From Bordetella sp. FB-8 (GTDB taxonomy: Bacteria; Pseudomonadota; Gammaproteobacteria; Burkholderiales; Burkholderiaceae_B): a stretch of 64,000 nt of DNA. Below are positions 31,494 through 44,245 of the stretch, one piece after another; positions within the stretch are counted from its first letter, which is position 1, and every line of letters begins with the position of its first letter. The stretch lies in contig NZ_KB907784.1 of the NCBI RefSeq assembly GCF_000382185.1, positions 3,623,133 through 3,687,132 on the forward strand, in the 5' to 3' direction. The notes beneath the pieces were generated by a model, which ran no database searches, was not told the DNA's origin, and worked only from the letters and a program-made list of their open reading frames with translations. Both the position numbers and the translations under genes were made by a program.

Positions 31494-33071
31494 TGTCGCC
31501 GGCGGCTTGCTACTCACGTCGTACACCACCCGATTGAAGCCTCGCACCTCGTTGATGATGCGCGAGGACACCTTGGCCAATAGCGCGTGCGGCAGCGGGG
31601 CCCAGTCGGCGGTCATGAAATCGAAGGTCTGCACGGCGCGCAGCGCCGCAACGTATTCGTAGGTGCGCCCGTCGCCCATCACGCCCACCGACTTGACCGG
31701 CAGGAAGACGGCGAAGGCCTGTGAAGTCAGGTCGTACCAGTTCTTGCCGGTTTCCTTGTCGATAGTCGAACGCAGTTCCTCGATGAAAATCGCATCGGCG
31801 CGGCGCAGCAGATCGGCGTATTCGAGCTTGACCTCGCCCAGGATGCGCACGCCCAGGCCGGGGCCGGGGAAAGGATGGCGATAGACCATCTCGGGCGGCA
31901 GGCCCAGGGTGACGCCCAGTTCGCGCACTTCGTCCTTGAAGAGTTCACGCAGCGGTTCGAGCAGCTTGAAGTCCAGGTCGTCAGGCAGGCCGCCGACGTT
32001 GTGGTGCGACTTGATGGCCGCGGCCTTGCCGGTCTTGGTGCCGGCGGACTCGACCACGTCGGGGTAGATGGTGCCCTGGGCCAGCCACTTGGCGCTCTTG
32101 AGCTTGGCCTTCTCTGCCGAGAAGACCTCGACGAATTCGCGGCCGATGATCTTGCGCTTGGCTTCGGGGTCGCTCACGCCAGCGAGTTTGCCCATGAACT
32201 GGGCGGTGGCGTCCACGTGCACGACCTTCACACCCATGTTCCTGGCGAAGGTCTCCATGACCTGCTTGCCTTCGTTCAGGCGCAAGAGGCCGTGATCGAC
32301 GAAGACGCAGGTAAGCTGGTCGCCGATGGCCTTGTGGATGAGCGCCGCAGCGACGGAAGAATCGACGCCGCCCGACAGGCCCAGGATGACCTCGTCCTGG
32401 CCGACCTGCTCGCGGATGCCGGCCACGGCTTCGGACACATAGTCGGGCATGTTCCAGTCGCCCGAGCAGCCGCAGATCTCGCGCACGAAGCGCGCGAGCA
32501 GGGCCTTGCCCTGTACGGTGTGCGTGACCTCGGGGTGAAACTGCACGGCGTAGTAGCCGCGCGCCTCGTCGGCCATGCCGGCGATGGGGCACGAGGGCGT
32601 GGAGGCCATGAGCTTGAATCCCGGCGGCATTTCGTCGACGCTGTCGCCGTGGCTCATCCACACCTTGAGCATGCCGTGGCCCTCGGGCGTGGCGAAGTCC
32701 TGCAGGCCGTCGAGCAGCCGGGTGCGCCCGTGGGCGCGGACTTCGGCATAGCCGAACTCGCGGTGGTCCTTGTACGTGACCTTGCCGCCCAACTGGTGCG
32801 CCATGGCTTGCATGCCGTAGCAGATGCCCAACACCGGCAGGCCCAGTTCGAACACGGCCTGGGGCACGCGCATCGAAGCCTCGTCGTAGGCCGAGGCGTG
32901 GCTGCCGGAGAGGATCACGCCCTTCAGGCCCAGCCTGGCCTGTTCGCGTATGAAGTCGTCCTGGGCGTCGCCGGGATGGATCTCGGAGTAGACGCCCGCC
33001 TCGCGCACGCGGCGCGCAATGAGCTGGGTGACTTGCGAACCGTAATCGAGAATCAGGATGCGCTGGTGCAT
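31479..33071 (-). CDS. guaA: GMP synthase (glutamine-hydrolysing)
   Basis: 530 residues. N-terminal class I amidotransferase with [19 protein letters not shown] (nucleophile Cys), then the ATP-pyrophosphatase P-loop [15 protein letters not shown], and the GMPS C-terminal dimerisation domain ending PPATIEWE. It converts XMP to GMP with glutamine and ATP in the cytoplasm. It follows guaB on the same strand with a 90-bp gap, so the two final steps of GMP synthesis are cotranscribed. The 3' end is the integration target of the islands, and the stop and tail are intact. Confidence 0.98.
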   Translation of the reverse strand: MHQRILILDYGSQVTQLIARRVREAGVYSEIHPGDAQDDFIREQARLGLKGVILSGSHASAYDEASMRVPQAVFELGLPVLGICYGMQAMAHQLGGKVTYKDHREFGYAEVRAHGRTRLLDGLQDFATPEGHGMLKVWMSHGDSVDEMPPGFKLMASTPSCPIAGMADEARGYYAVQFHPEVTHTVQGKALLARFVREICGCSGDWNMPDYVSEAVAGIREQVGQDEVILGLSGGVDSSVAAALIHKAIGDQLTCVFVDHGLLRLNEGKQVMETFARNMGVKVVHVDATAQFMGKLAGVSDPEAKRKIIGREFVEVFSAEKAKLKSAKWLAQGTIYPDVVESAGTKTGKAAAIKSHHNVGGLPDDLDFKLLEPLRELFKDEVRELGVTLGLPPEMVYRHPFPGPGLGVRILGEVKLEYADLLRRADAIFIEELRSTIDKETGKNWYDLTSQAFAVFLPVKSVGVMGDGRTYEYVAALRAVQTFDFMTADWAPLPHALLAKVSSRIINEVRGFNRVVYDVSSKPPATIEWE

Positions 33072-33161
33072 GGAGTTCTGCCGGTTAGAAGATAAAATGA
33101 GCGCACCGGCCAGAGCTTGCGCTCTGCCGGTGCGAGATGGCTTGCATTACTGCCGCCGGAA

Positions 33162-34698
<1,537 letters not shown>

Positions 34699-34719
34699 GA
34701 TCGCAGGTAAAATCGCGCC

Positions 34720-35586
34720 ATGCCCCACACCCCCCACGAAATCCGTCCCGGACAGTCTGTCGAGCTGCTCAAGGCGCTGCACATCCTGACGCGCGACGGC
34801 AAGATGAATCAGGATAGCCGCCGCAAGCTCAAGCAGGTCTACCACCTGTTCCAGTTCATCGAACCGCTGCTGCAAAGCGTGCAGGACGCGCGCGGCGCGG
34901 TGACACTGGTGGACCACGGCGCGGGCAAGTCCTACCTGGGTTTCATCCTGTACGACCTGTTCTTCAAGGCGCGCGCCGAGATGGCGCGGCAGGCCGGCGA
35001 TGCCCCCTTCCGCTCGCACATCTACGGCATCGAGACCCGCGAGGAGCTGGTGCAGCGCTCGCGCGAGCTGGCCGCAAGCCTGGGCTTCGCGCAAGGCATG
35101 TCGTTCCTGAACCTGTCGGTGGCCGAATCCATCGCATCGCCCGAACTGCCGCCCACCCTTGACGTGGTGACGGCGCTGCATGCCTGCGATACGGCCACGG
35201 ACGATGCGATCCGGTTCGCGCTGCAAAAGCAGGCCAGGTACCTGGTAGTGGTGCCCTGCTGCCAGGCCGAAGTAGCCTCGGTGCTGCGCAAGAACAAGGC
35301 CCGGTCCCTGTCCGACCCGCTGGCCGAGATCTGGCGCCATCCGCTGCACACCCGCGAGTTTGGCAGCCAGGTCACCAATGTGCTGCGCTGCCTGCAGCTG
35401 GAAGCGCACGGCTACCAGGTCAGCGTGACGGAGCTGGTCGGATGGGAGCACTCGATGAAGAACGAACTCATCATCGCGCAATACAAGAACCTGCCGCGCG
35501 GCAAGCCCGCCGAGCGCCTGCGGGAGATGCTCGATCGCATCGGCCTGCAGCAGCTCCAGGACAGGTTCTTTACGCCGGCAACCTAG
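34720..35586 (+). CDS. Class I SAM-dependent methyltransferase
   Basis: 288 residues. SAM-binding motif VTLVDHGAGKSYLGFIL near residue 65, acidic motif IYGIETREELV, and VVVPCCQAEVASVL in the second half, as in the methyltransferase-32 group. Cytosolic, substrate unknown. Divergent from guaB, with the 15-bp inverted repeat between them. Confidence 0.8.
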   Translation: MPHTPHEIRPGQSVELLKALHILTRDGKMNQDSRRKLKQVYHLFQFIEPLLQSVQDARGAVTLVDHGAGKSYLGFILYDLFFKARAEMARQAGDAPFRSHIYGIETREELVQRSRELAASLGFAQGMSFLNLSVAESIASPELPPTLDVVTALHACDTATDDAIRFALQKQARYLVVVPCCQAEVASVLRKNKARSLSDPLAEIWRHPLHTREFGSQVTNVLRCLQLEAHGYQVSVTELVGWEHSMKNELIIAQYKNLPRGKPAERLREMLDRIGLQQLQDRFFTPAT

Positions 35587-35589
35587 GGT

Positions 35590-36618
35590 TCAAGCCTCGA
35601 AGTCGAGCACCACGCGGCCCTGGATTTCGCCGTGGCGCATCCGGTCGAAGACCTTGTTGATGTCTTCGAGCCGGGCGGTTTCGACCGTCGCCTTGACCTT
35701 GCCTTCGCCGGCGAAGTTCAGCGCTTCCTGTAGATCGAGCCGCGTGCCGACGATGGAGCCGCGCACGGTGATGCCGTTGAGCACGGTGTCGAAGATCGGC
35801 ATCGGAAAATCGCCCGGCGGCAGTCCATTCAAGGACACGGTTCCGCCGCGGCCGACCATGCCCAGCGCCTGTTCAAAAGCCTTGGGCGAAACAGCGGTCA
35901 CGAGCACGCCCTGGGCGCCGCCGACCTCATTCTTGACGAAGGCTACCGGATCCTGCTTGCGTGCATTCACCGCCAGCGCGGCGCCGAGTCGGCGGGCCAA
36001 GTCCAGTTTCGCATCGTCGATGTCGACCGCGATCACATTGAGTCCCATCGCCTTCGCGTACTGGACCGCGAGATGGCCCAGGCCGCCAATACCCGAGATC
36101 ACCACCCAGTCGTCCGGCTTGGTATCGGTGACCTTCAGCCCCTTGTAGACCGTCACGCCTGCGCACAGGATCGGGGCAATGTCGACGAAGGACACATTGT
36201 CCGGCAGATGCCCGACATAGTTCGGGTCGGCCAGCACATACTCGGCGAAACTGCCGTTGACCGAATAGCCGGTATTTTGCTGTTCGTTGCACAAGGTCTC
36301 CCAGCCGCCCAGACAGTGCCTGCAATGGCCGCAGGCGGTATAGAGCCACGGCACGCCGACCCGATCGCCCTCTTTCACATGCGTGACACCGGAACCGACC
36401 GCGACCACGTAGCCTACGCCCTCGTGGCCCGGGATAAACGGCGGCTTGGGCTTGACCGGCCAATCGCCGCCGGCGGCATGCAGGTCGGTGTGGCAGACGC
36501 CTGCCGCGGCGATTTTGACGAGTATCCGGCCCGGGCCGGGCATAGGAACCGGCACCTCCTCGAAAACGAGCGGCTTGCCGAATTCCCGTACGACAGCGGC
36601 CTTCATGGTACTGGACAT
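35590..36618 (-). CDS. adhP: Zinc-dependent alcohol dehydrogenase
   Basis: 342 residues from ATG 36618 ([16 protein letters not shown]) with AGGAG upstream; a longer frame is rejected. Catalytic zinc ligands in [12 protein letters not shown] and GHEGVGYV, structural zinc in [18 protein letters not shown] site [17 protein letters not shown]. Strongly AdhP-like: it reduces acetaldehyde or oxidises ethanol. It follows ackA by 19 bp and closes the pta-ackA-adhP operon, which can redirect acetyl units under oxygen limitation. Confidence 0.9.
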   Translation of the reverse strand: MSSTMKAAVVREFGKPLVFEEVPVPMPGPGRILVKIAAAGVCHTDLHAAGGDWPVKPKPPFIPGHEGVGYVVAVGSGVTHVKEGDRVGVPWLYTACGHCRHCLGGWETLCNEQQNTGYSVNGSFAEYVLADPNYVGHLPDNVSFVDIAPILCAGVTVYKGLKVTDTKPDDWVVISGIGGLGHLAVQYAKAMGLNVIAVDIDDAKLDLARRLGAALAVNARKQDPVAFVKNEVGGAQGVLVTAVSPKAFEQALGMVGRGGTVSLNGLPPGDFPMPIFDTVLNGITVRGSIVGTRLDLQEALNFAGEGKVKATVETARLEDINKVFDRMRHGEIQGRVVLDFEA

Positions 36619-36637
36619 GATCGATTCTCCTGGTTTT

Positions 36638-37888
36638 CTAAAGAACTTCCGGTGACTTGGCCGGCGCGCCGCGCCGGACTCGCTGCGGGCTTTCCAGCGC
36701 CGCCGTCCTTGAAAAAAGCGTCTCATATACATGGCGCGCGATCATCAGATCCTCGTCGGTCGGAATGACCCAGGCCGACACCCGGCTGGTCTTGCGCGTG
36801 ATCCGCGGCGCGCCCGCCGCATTGGCGGCCGGGTCCAGCGCCACGCCCAGCCATGCTGCGCCCTCGCAAACCATGCGGCGCACTTGGGCTGCATGCTCGC
36901 CGATGCCGGCGGTGAAGACGACCGCGTCCAGTCCGCCCAGCGCCGCCGCGAGCGACCCGATCTCGCGGCCGATGCGGTATGCGAACAAGGCGACTGCCTC
37001 CCGCGCCGCCGGTTGCCTGCTTGCAAGCAGTTCGCGCATGTCGTCGCTTACTCCGGACACTCCATAAAGTCCCGACTCCTGGTAGAGAAGATGGCTGACC
37101 TGATCGGCCGTCATGCCTTTTTGCTGCATCAGGTACAGCACGACACCGGGATCGAGACTGCCGCAGCGACGGCTCATGGGCAGGCCGTCCAGCGCGGTGA
37201 ACCCCATGGTCGTCGCGACGCTGCGGCGGCCGCGCATCGCGCAAAGGCTTGCCCCGCTGCCCAGATGCGCCACGACCACACGGCCGTCTGCCGTTGCGGC
37301 GCCCATGATGCCGGGCAAGGCATCCGCGATGTACTCGTACGAAAGCCCGTGAAAGCCGTAGCGGCGTACGCCCTCGGCTGTCAGTGCGCGCGGTAGTGCG
37401 AACGCAGTGGCCAGATCGGATTGCGTGCGATGGAAGGCGGTATCAAAGCATGCGATCTGCACTAGCTCTGGATGCAGCTTCGACAGCGCATCGATCGCCG
37501 CGAGATGATGCGGCTGGTGCAGCGGCGCGAGCGGGATCAGCGCGCGCAGCGCGGCGATGACGCGCGCGTCGATACGGACCGGACCGGTATAACTCGCGCC
37601 GCCATGAACGACGCGATGCCCCGCCGCGATCAGGCGATAGCGCTCGAAGCGCACGCCCAGCCAGCCCAGTAATGCGGCAAGCGCATCCTCGTGACTCGTG
37701 CCGCGGGGCTGATTGGCGGCCAGCGTAGCTCCTGTGCCGTCGCGGGCGATGAAATGCAAAACATGGCCGATATTCTCGATTTCTCCTTCGCAGATGAGCG
37801 CCTGGCGCGCCGGATAGGCATCGCCGGGGAAAAGCGCGAATTTGATGCTCGAAGAACCTGCGTTCAAAACCAGGATCGCATCGTTCAT
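36638..37888 (-). CDS. ackA: Acetate kinase
   Basis: 416 residues from ATG 37888 ([17 protein letters not shown]). Signature [32 protein letters not shown] and [13 protein letters not shown] are present. It makes ATP from acetyl phosphate. Its ATG overlaps the stop of the phosphotransacylase gene (37885-37888). Confidence 0.95.
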   Translation of the reverse strand: MNDAILVLNAGSSSIKFALFPGDAYPARQALICEGEIENIGHVLHFIARDGTGATLAANQPRGTSHEDALAALLGWLGVRFERYRLIAAGHRVVHGGASYTGPVRIDARVIAALRALIPLAPLHQPHHLAAIDALSKLHPELVQIACFDTAFHRTQSDLATAFALPRALTAEGVRRYGFHGLSYEYIADALPGIMGAATADGRVVVAHLGSGASLCAMRGRRSVATTMGFTALDGLPMSRRCGSLDPGVVLYLMQQKGMTADQVSHLLYQESGLYGVSGVSDDMRELLASRQPAAREAVALFAYRIGREIGSLAAALGGLDAVVFTAGIGEHAAQVRRMVCEGAAWLGVALDPAANAAGAPRITRKTSRVSAWVIPTDEDLMIARHVYETLFSRTAALESPQRVRRGAPAKSPEVL

Positions 37889-38934
37889 GCGCGCGCTCCC
37901 GCCGCGTGGCGCGCGAGCAGCAGCGCGATCGCGCAAGAACCCAACCGCGCCAAGGTTTTGTCGGCGCGGCTGGTCAGGATGATCGGCACGCGCGCGCCGA
38001 GCACGATGCCCGCGATCTGGGCTCCTCCCAGATATTCGAGCTGCTTGGCAAGCATATTGCCTGCTTCAAGATCCGGCACCACGAGAATGTCCGCGCGGCC
38101 AGCGACGGGCGATATGATCGCCTTCATGCGCGCCGCCTCCGGCGACACCGCGTTGTCGAACGCGAGCGGGCCGTCGAGGATACCGCCCGTGATTTGCCCG
38201 CGATCGGCCATCTTGCAAAGCGCAGCGGCGTCGATCGTCGAACGCAGCTTCTCGGTAACCGTCTCGACGGCCGAAAGGATCGCGACGCGCGGATCAGGGT
38301 TGCCCAGGGCATGCGCGAGCTCAATCGCGTTCTGGACGATGTCGCGCTTGTCGGTAAGCGTAGGCGTGACGTTGATTGCCGCATCGGTCACGAACAGCGG
38401 CCGCGGATAGGCCGGCGCGTCGATCGCGAACACATGGCTGATCCTGCGCCCGGTGCGCAAGCCATGCTCGGCGTCGACGACCGCCCGCATCAGCTCGTCG
38501 GTATGCAGCGCGCCCTTCATCAGCGCCTCGACCTGTCCCGCGCGTGCCATCGCCACCGCGCGCTCGGCCGCCGCGTCGCTGTGCTCGACCGGCACGGTTT
38601 CGAACGCGGTGATGTCCATGCCCGCCTTGTCGGCGGCCGCGCGGATTTTCGCTTGCGGGCCGATCAGGACGGGAACGATGAGATTGGCCCGCGCCGCTTC
38701 GATCGCGCCCGTCAACGAGGGCTCATCGACAGGATGAACGACCGCGGTACGCAATGGCGCGAGCCCGCGCGTCATGGCAATCAGGTATTCGTAGCGATGC
38801 CCCGCGCGCGAACCGATGTGCACCGGTGGCGCGGGTTCCGCATGTTCCAGGCCTGCGCGCGCGGGACTCGCAATGAAGCCGGCCGCCTGCCCGTGCTGCG
38901 AATCGTCGAACGATTGATTTTCGGTGACTGCCAT
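37885..38934 (-). CDS. Phosphate acetyl/butyryltransferase family protein
   Basis: 349 residues. After an atypical 50-residue N-terminus the PTA_PTB domain follows: LIVPVLIGPQAKIRAAADKA, KGALHTDELMRAV, RISHVFAIDAP, VADAAINVTPTL-like (FVTDAAINVTPTLTDKRDIV), DGPLAFDNAVSP and GRADILVVPDLEAGNMLAKQ. It exchanges CoA and phosphate on acyl groups, feeding acetyl phosphate to AckA. First gene of the operon, with an FNR-like box at -41.5. Confidence 0.88.
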   Translation of the reverse strand: MAVTENQSFDDSQHGQAAGFIASPARAGLEHAEPAPPVHIGSRAGHRYEYLIAMTRGLAPLRTAVVHPVDEPSLTGAIEAARANLIVPVLIGPQAKIRAAADKAGMDITAFETVPVEHSDAAAERAVAMARAGQVEALMKGALHTDELMRAVVDAEHGLRTGRRISHVFAIDAPAYPRPLFVTDAAINVTPTLTDKRDIVQNAIELAHALGNPDPRVAILSAVETVTEKLRSTIDAAALCKMADRGQITGGILDGPLAFDNAVSPEAARMKAIISPVAGRADILVVPDLEAGNMLAKQLEYLGGAQIAGIVLGARVPIILTSRADKTLARLGSCAIALLLARHAAGARA

Positions 38935-39014
38935 GAATGTTCCTGTAGCTAAATTCGCATCGGACTCGATCCGCCGTGGAAAAGACGGTAAGGGAGAACC
39001 GGTCGATCAAGTCC

Positions 39015-39056
39015 AGTGTAGGAAGCCGGGGCGCCCGCGTGCTTGACGCAGATCAA
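39015..39056 (-). promoter_or_regulatory. FNR/ANR-type promoter of the pta-ackA-adhP operon
   Basis: TTGACGCAGATCAA (39043-39056) matches the FNR consensus TTGAT-N4-ATCAA with one change. A -10 TACACT lies at 39015-39020, giving a predicted start near 39008 and a site centre at -41.5, the class II activator position. Confidence 0.72.
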
Positions 39057-40053
39057 GCAACGCGGACGGGATCATCCGCGGCATATTTCAGCCCGAGCGC
39101 AGATCTGGCCGCGCGGCGAGCGGCGCCGGTCCAACCGGCGTAGTCGGGAGGGTCGCAGCCCTCTTCCCATGCAAAGCGCTGGCATCGGGCGATGTTCTCG
39201 CGTATGCGTTCCTGTACATAGGCGCCGATGGCACGCAGGCGCGGCACGCACTCTATTGCATCGATTGCGAGATTGAGCCGTTCGATCCGGTTACGGATCG
39301 CCAGCCCGAGCGGCGTGTCGATGTTTCCATGTTCCTGGTAGCCGCGAACATGAAAATGCCGGCCGCCGTCACGGCGGTATACCCGCTTGCGGATCAAGGA
39401 TGGGTAGCCGTGGAAATTGAAGATCACCGGCTTGTCCGACGTGAAGATGGCATCAAAATCCGCATTGCTCAGGTCATGATCGTAGTCGTCATCAGGCATC
39501 AGGCGATACAGATCCACGACGTTGACCAAGCGGATCCTCAGATCGGAGAAATACCCGCGCGGCAGGTCTGTCGCGGCAAGCGCTTGCATCGTCGGCACGT
39601 CGCCCGCGTTCGCCATCACAAGGTCAGGCTCGATATCCGCATCGCTGCCGGCCCAGTTCCATATACCCAGGCCCTTTCTTTGCGCAATGGCAGATCGCGT
39701 CGTCCATGGACAGATACTGCAGATGCGGCTGCTTGTCATCCACGATCACGTTGATCCTGTCCAGGCTGTCCAGGCATTGATCGGCGAGGGCCAGAAGACA
39801 ATTGGCATCGGGAGGCAGATAGATGCGCGTCACACGCGGACTCTTGTTGGCCACGACGTCCAGAAAACCCGGATCCTGATGCGAAATTGTCCAAGGCTGC
39901 GCCAAAAGCGTGGGCTGGAACGAGCGGATCGCGCAGCAAGGGGTTGTCCCTGAGATAGAGCATGCCAGCGCAAAGCTAGAGCGAGGCCTTTCAGTACCGA
40001 TCGATGGCGGCGATGCGGGTATCCGATAGCGGGCGGGCGACGGCATTTTCCAT
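39053..40053 (-). pseudogene. xfp: Decayed phosphoketolase (xfp) with internal deletion, stops and a frameshift
   Basis: From ATG 40053 the frame reads [20 protein letters not shown], then stop, KASL, stop, and [18 protein letters not shown], an Xfp N-terminus with two nonsense codons. It then jumps directly to [38 protein letters not shown] and [10 protein letters not shown] from the second half of the protein, so about 450 residues are deleted. A frameshift near 39685 leads into the C-terminal domain (LVMANAGDVPTMQALAATDL to 39053). Phosphoketolase would produce acetyl phosphate for AckA next door. That supply is lost. Confidence 0.88.
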
Positions 40054-40072
40054 GGCTGAATGCGACTATCGC

Positions 40073-41452
40073 TCAAAAGACGAACGCATCGCCGCGCTTG
40101 GGCATGCAAACCTCGGTGTTTTCCAGCACCGATGCGAAGCGCTGCATCGACTGCTCGTCGCCATGCACGAGTATCGTGTGCGCCGGTTTCAGCGCACGAT
40201 GCCAGGCCAGCAATTCGTCGCGGTCGGCGTGCGCGGAAAAGCCGTTGATCGTATGCAGCCGCGCGCGCACGGAAAATTTTTCTCCGAACAGCGTCACCTG
40301 CTTGGCTCCGTCGATGAGCTCGCGCGCAAGCGTGCCGCGCGCAGCGTAGCCGACGAAAATGACACTTGAATCGCGCCGCCCGAGATTGTGCCGCAGGTGA
40401 TGGCGCACCCGGCCGCCCGTGCACATGCCCGAGCCGGCCATGATGACGGCGCCGCCTACGATCCTGTTCAAGGCCATCGAGCCCGCGACATCGCGTGTAA
40501 AGCGCAAGCCCGGCAGCGTGAAAGGATCGCGGCCTTCGTCGAACAAGGCCTGGCTTTTTGATGAAAAGCATTCCGCGTGGCGGCGGAATATTTCCGTGGC
40601 CGAGATCGCCATCGGCGAATCGAGGAACACCGACATCGAACGCGGCAAGCGCCCAAGTTCCACCCCTTGGCGCAGGTAAAAGAGAATTTCCTGCGCGCGC
40701 TCCAGCGCGAAAGTCGGGATTACGACATTGCCGCCTCTTGCGAAGGTATCGGTAATCGCCTGGTACAACTCCTCGACCGACGGCTCCAGTGCCTTGTGCG
40801 CCCGGTCGCCGTAGGTGGTCTCCATCACGACGACATCGGCCGGAGGCGGTGTTTCGGGATCGCTCAGGATCGCCCGGCCGCTGCTGCCCAGGTCGCCGGA
40901 GAAAATGACCGACCGGACCGGCCCGCTTGTATCCTCGATACGGATGCTCGCCGATCCGAGAATATGCCCGGCGTCGTGGAACGTGGCGCGCAACGCTGGC
41001 GTCAATGCGATCGGCTCGCCATAAGCTGCCGCGCGCCCGAAGCGCTCCAGCGCGTTGAGTGCGTCCAGCGTGCCGTAGAGGGACTGGTCCGGCACCGCGC
41101 CACCGCGACGCGCGTGCCGTGCGCCGCGCTCAGCTTCCTCTTCCTGCAGGCGCGCGGCATCGAGCATGACCAGCCGCGCCAGTTCGCGGGTGGCGGCGGT
41201 CGCGATGATCTCGCCACGAAAGCCGCGCCTGACCAGCAAAGGAATACGTCCGCAGTGGTCCAGATGCGCGTGCGTGAGAAGAAGGTAATCGATCGAGCCC
41301 GGATCGAAGCCGAAATCCTGCGCGTTCTCCTCTTCGAGTTCGCGGCCACCCTGGTACATGCCGCAATCGATCAGCACGCGCAGGCCGCCAGCCTGCAGCA
41401 GATGGCACGAGCCGGTCACTTCTCGATCCGCGCCGTGAAACGAAATTTTCAT
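40073..41452 (-). CDS. MBL-fold/beta-CASP nuclease-like protein
   Basis: 459 residues from ATG 41452, overlapping the stop of the LOG gene. Zinc motif [12 protein letters not shown], then [21 protein letters not shown], the beta-CASP part [31 protein letters not shown] and [13 protein letters not shown]. Such proteins are RNA-processing exonucleases/endonucleases. It belongs to the stress cluster starting at uspA. Confidence 0.88.
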   Translation of the reverse strand: MKISFHGADREVTGSCHLLQAGGLRVLIDCGMYQGGRELEEENAQDFGFDPGSIDYLLLTHAHLDHCGRIPLLVRRGFRGEIIATAATRELARLVMLDAARLQEEEAERGARHARRGGAVPDQSLYGTLDALNALERFGRAAAYGEPIALTPALRATFHDAGHILGSASIRIEDTSGPVRSVIFSGDLGSSGRAILSDPETPPPADVVVMETTYGDRAHKALEPSVEELYQAITDTFARGGNVVIPTFALERAQEILFYLRQGVELGRLPRSMSVFLDSPMAISATEIFRRHAECFSSKSQALFDEGRDPFTLPGLRFTRDVAGSMALNRIVGGAVIMAGSGMCTGGRVRHHLRHNLGRRDSSVIFVGYAARGTLARELIDGAKQVTLFGEKFSVRARLHTINGFSAHADRDELLAWHRALKPAHTILVHGDEQSMQRFASVLENTEVCMPKRGDAFVF

Positions 41453-42381
41453 GATCGATTCTCTTTCGGCCCGGCTTGAGCGAATAGCGCTGCGCCGTTG
41501 CGGCGATGCCAGGCAAGAATGCCGTCCCAAGCCTCCTGCGCCGACTCGGCATACCAGAACAGCTCGCGGTCTTCCTCGTCGATACCGCCCGACTCGGCGA
41601 GAAAATCGGCGTCGAAGACTTTGCGCCAATACGCCTGGCCGATGAGCACCACGGGGATCGCGGCGGTCTTGCGCGTCTGGATCAGCGTCAGCGCGCAAAA
41701 TAATTCGTCCAATGTGCCAAATCCGCCCGGCAGCGCAACCAGCGCCACCGCTCTTTTCATGAAATGCAGCTTGCGCATGGCGAAGTAGTGAAAGCTCATG
41801 CACAGGCCGGGCGTCAGATAGGGGTTGGGATACTGCTCGCGCGGCAAGGAAATATTCAGGCCTACGCTTTTGGCACCCGCATCGAATGCACCGCGGTTTG
41901 CCGCCTCCATGCCGCCCGGACCGCCGCCCGTCAGGACGGCCAGCCCCGGATCACCCGCCTTGCCCACCAGGCGCCCCAACTGCCTTCCGATGTCGTAGTA
42001 GCGGGATAGTTCGGCGCGATGCTCGGCAATGCGCAGCGCCCGCCCGAGCACTGCGTCGCCGGGGCAGGCAAGCGCCTTGCCGCGGGCCGATTCCAGTTCG
42101 CTGCGCGCGGTCGTCGGTTCGCGAAGGCGCGTACTGCCGAAGACGACGATCGTCCTGTCGATGCCGTGGGCGCGCAACACCTGTTCGGCCTTGAGATAGT
42201 CCAACTGCAGGCGCACGCCGCGCGTGATGTCCTCGCGCAGGAATGTCGTGTCGCAATCGGCCTGCAAATAGGAGGCATCACGCATGATCGCGCCGATGCG
42301 CTGCCCGGCCTGTGCGTCCTCATCGCGGGATTTTTCATGCTCCCACGGCAGCGGCACGCGGCGCGGGGAGAGGGCTTTCAT
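41449..42381 (-). CDS. LOG-family nucleotide-5'-monophosphate phosphoribohydrolase-like protein
   Basis: 310 residues. Rossmann-like fold with IVVFGSTRLREP, VLTGGGPGGMEAANRGAFDA and the signature PGGFGTLDELFCALTLIQ, as in LOG/YgdH-type hydrolases that release free base from nucleoside monophosphates. It starts immediately after the uspA stop and overlaps the MBL gene by ATGA. Confidence 0.85.
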   Translation of the reverse strand: MKALSPRRVPLPWEHEKSRDEDAQAGQRIGAIMRDASYLQADCDTTFLREDITRGVRLQLDYLKAEQVLRAHGIDRTIVVFGSTRLREPTTARSELESARGKALACPGDAVLGRALRIAEHRAELSRYYDIGRQLGRLVGKAGDPGLAVLTGGGPGGMEAANRGAFDAGAKSVGLNISLPREQYPNPYLTPGLCMSFHYFAMRKLHFMKRAVALVALPGGFGTLDELFCALTLIQTRKTAAIPVVLIGQAYWRKVFDADFLAESGGIDEEDRELFWYAESAQEAWDGILAWHRRNGAALFAQAGPKENRS

Positions 42382-42834
42382 TCAAGCCTCTTGTTTGATG
42401 TGGAACACCAGCGTGGAAATTTTGGAGAGACTGGCCACCCTGGACGAGACGCTGCCCAGAACCAGGCGCGACAGGCCGCTACGGCCATGGCTGCCGATGA
42501 AGATCAGGTCGCAGTGCTCTTCCGAGGCGGCCTGCATAATGCCGTCGGCGGCGTTATAGGCGGACACCGTAAGCGTCTGCGCTTTTACGCCCGCGGTCCG
42601 GGCAAGGTCGCTGATACGCGTAAGATATTTTCCGGCCTGTTCGGCTATATCTTTCTCGTAATTGCCGGCATAGGCAACCGCCGCGCCTTCGAAACCCATG
42701 AAGGCTTCCATGGGCTGCGCGACATACACCGCCAGCACCTGGGCGCCCATGCGGCGCGCGAAGTCGACACCGGCGCTGGCGGCCTGGTTCGACAGTTCGG
42801 AACCGTCGGTGGAAATCAGGATTTTCTTGAACAT
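42382..42834 (-). CDS. Universal stress protein A family
   Basis: 150 residues from ATG 42834 with AAGGAG upstream. MFKKILISTDGSELSNQAAS and the ATP-binding motif GSHGRSGLSRLVLGSVSSRV are complete, so it is an ATP-binding Usp. First gene of a usp-LOG-MBL-(xfp) unit, with an FNR-like promoter at the same spacing as that of the pta operon. Confidence 0.92.
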   Translation of the reverse strand: MFKKILISTDGSELSNQAASAGVDFARRMGAQVLAVYVAQPMEAFMGFEGAAVAYAGNYEKDIAEQAGKYLTRISDLARTAGVKAQTLTVSAYNAADGIMQAASEEHCDLIFIGSHGRSGLSRLVLGSVSSRVASLSKISTLVFHIKQEA

Positions 42835-42914
42835 GATCTCGCTCCTTGAAATTATGCAATCGGAATGCGCCGCGGTCGGCACGTCCATCGATTGCGTTGC
42901 TTGTTAATGAAATC

Positions 42915-42956
42915 AGTGTAGAAAACAAGGCCGCCGGCGCGTTTGACACAGATCAA
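42915..42956 (-). promoter_or_regulatory. FNR/ANR-type promoter of the uspA unit
   Basis: TTGACACAGATCAA at 42943-42956 with -10 TACACT at 42915-42920: identical spacing to the pta promoter, again centred at -41.5 from the predicted start. Confidence 0.72.
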
Positions 42957-43030
42957 CAGATGCTGGCCGGATAAGGCAACTACAGGGTGGCGCAGTGCAA
43001 AAGCCGGACTTTGCAAGGGCCCGGAAGAAT

Positions 43031-44245
43031 CTAGAGATAGAGGCCGTCCAACAGCGCTTCGCGGTGGCAGTCGGAGCAGAGATCGGCAAGCTGGGCCTGC
43101 GTCGGGAATTCCCCTCTTTCTACACACTCGGCCACCGCCAACAAGGTGCCCAACCAACCGCCGCGCGAGACGACCGCTTTGCGGATGGAGCCGCCCACCG
43201 CCACGCCGCGCATGAAACTGCCCGCGTCCGTGCCTTGCGGAATATGAGCCAGCGACAGCAGCGCTGAAAGATACGCTTCCTGCTGCAGGCGCTCGTCGTG
43301 GGGAGATATCTTGCGCACAATTCGCTCGACGAAATTTGCGCGGCGCATGATGAGCTGAGCGAGCGGATCGGCAACGTCGTTTTCATTGGCGCCATACAAC
43401 ATAAAGCAGCACCAGCGCGCCAATTGCTTGTATCCGACCAGCGACAGCGCTTTACGCACCGAGGTAATCTCGGCCACGCGCGTGCGCCACCGGCTGCTGC
43501 TGTTGGCCAGCCGCAGAAATTTCACGGTCAGCGAAGGAGCCATTTTCAGCGCATGCTCGATGTCGTTGACATCGACTTCGCGCATAACCAGATCGAGTAT
43601 GCCCAGCAGCGCTGCGGAATTCTCGGTTGCCTTGTTGCTCTTGAACAGCTGCGGCCGGGTGAAGTAAAAGCCCTGAAACAGGTCGCAGCCGATTTCACGC
43701 GCCTGCGCGTAGTCCTCGAGGGTCTCGACCTTTTCCGCAAGCACCAACTTGCCCGCCGCGTGGCAGACCTGCGTGATGCGCTTCAACATATCCTGCCCGA
43801 CGAACGGCCAGTCGATCTTGACCACGTCGACATAGGGCAGGAAGGCGGATACTTCCGGAGTCATTTCCCTGACATCGTCCAGCGCGACGCGAAACCCTCT
43901 GCCGCGCAACACGCGGCACCGCTGCGCGAGCGCGTCATTCAGTTCGCAGGTCTCCAGAATTTCCAGCACGATCCGCGGGGCGGGCAAAATATCGATGAAG
44001 CTGGATTCAAGAAATTCAGCGGTGCAGTTCAGAAAGCCGTCGCCCTCGCCCAGAACGGTCTCGATGCCTATCCTGCCAAGCAGATTCTGCACGACCGTCA
44101 TCGTGCTTGCGAAGTCGTCGTCGACGACGGCCGATGCATCCAGGCTGCGGCCGCGAAACAGCAGCTCATGGGCCACGCACTCGCCTTGTCGATTCATGAT
44201 CGACTGGCGTGCAATGAGCGTTTCGGAACTTTCTTCGATATGCAT
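43031..44245 (-). CDS. EAL-HDOD protein 1
   Basis: 404 residues from ATG 44245 (MHIEESSETLIARQSIM). The first half is an EAL-like barrel (ARQSIMNRQGECVAHELLFR, then ALDDVREM and KLVLAEKVETLEDYAQA) with the ELLFR variant that usually lacks diesterase activity. The second half is an HDOD domain (AALLGILDLVMREVDVNDIE and later HIPQGTDAG). Such proteins act in signalling. A paralogue lies directly upstream. Confidence 0.88.
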   Translation of the reverse strand: MHIEESSETLIARQSIMNRQGECVAHELLFRGRSLDASAVVDDDFASTMTVVQNLLGRIGIETVLGEGDGFLNCTAEFLESSFIDILPAPRIVLEILETCELNDALAQRCRVLRGRGFRVALDDVREMTPEVSAFLPYVDVVKIDWPFVGQDMLKRITQVCHAAGKLVLAEKVETLEDYAQAREIGCDLFQGFYFTRPQLFKSNKATENSAALLGILDLVMREVDVNDIEHALKMAPSLTVKFLRLANSSSRWRTRVAEITSVRKALSLVGYKQLARWCCFMLYGANENDVADPLAQLIMRRANFVERIVRKISPHDERLQQEAYLSALLSLAHIPQGTDAGSFMRGVAVGGSIRKAVVSRGGWLGTLLAVAECVERGEFPTQAQLADLCSDCHREALLDGLYL

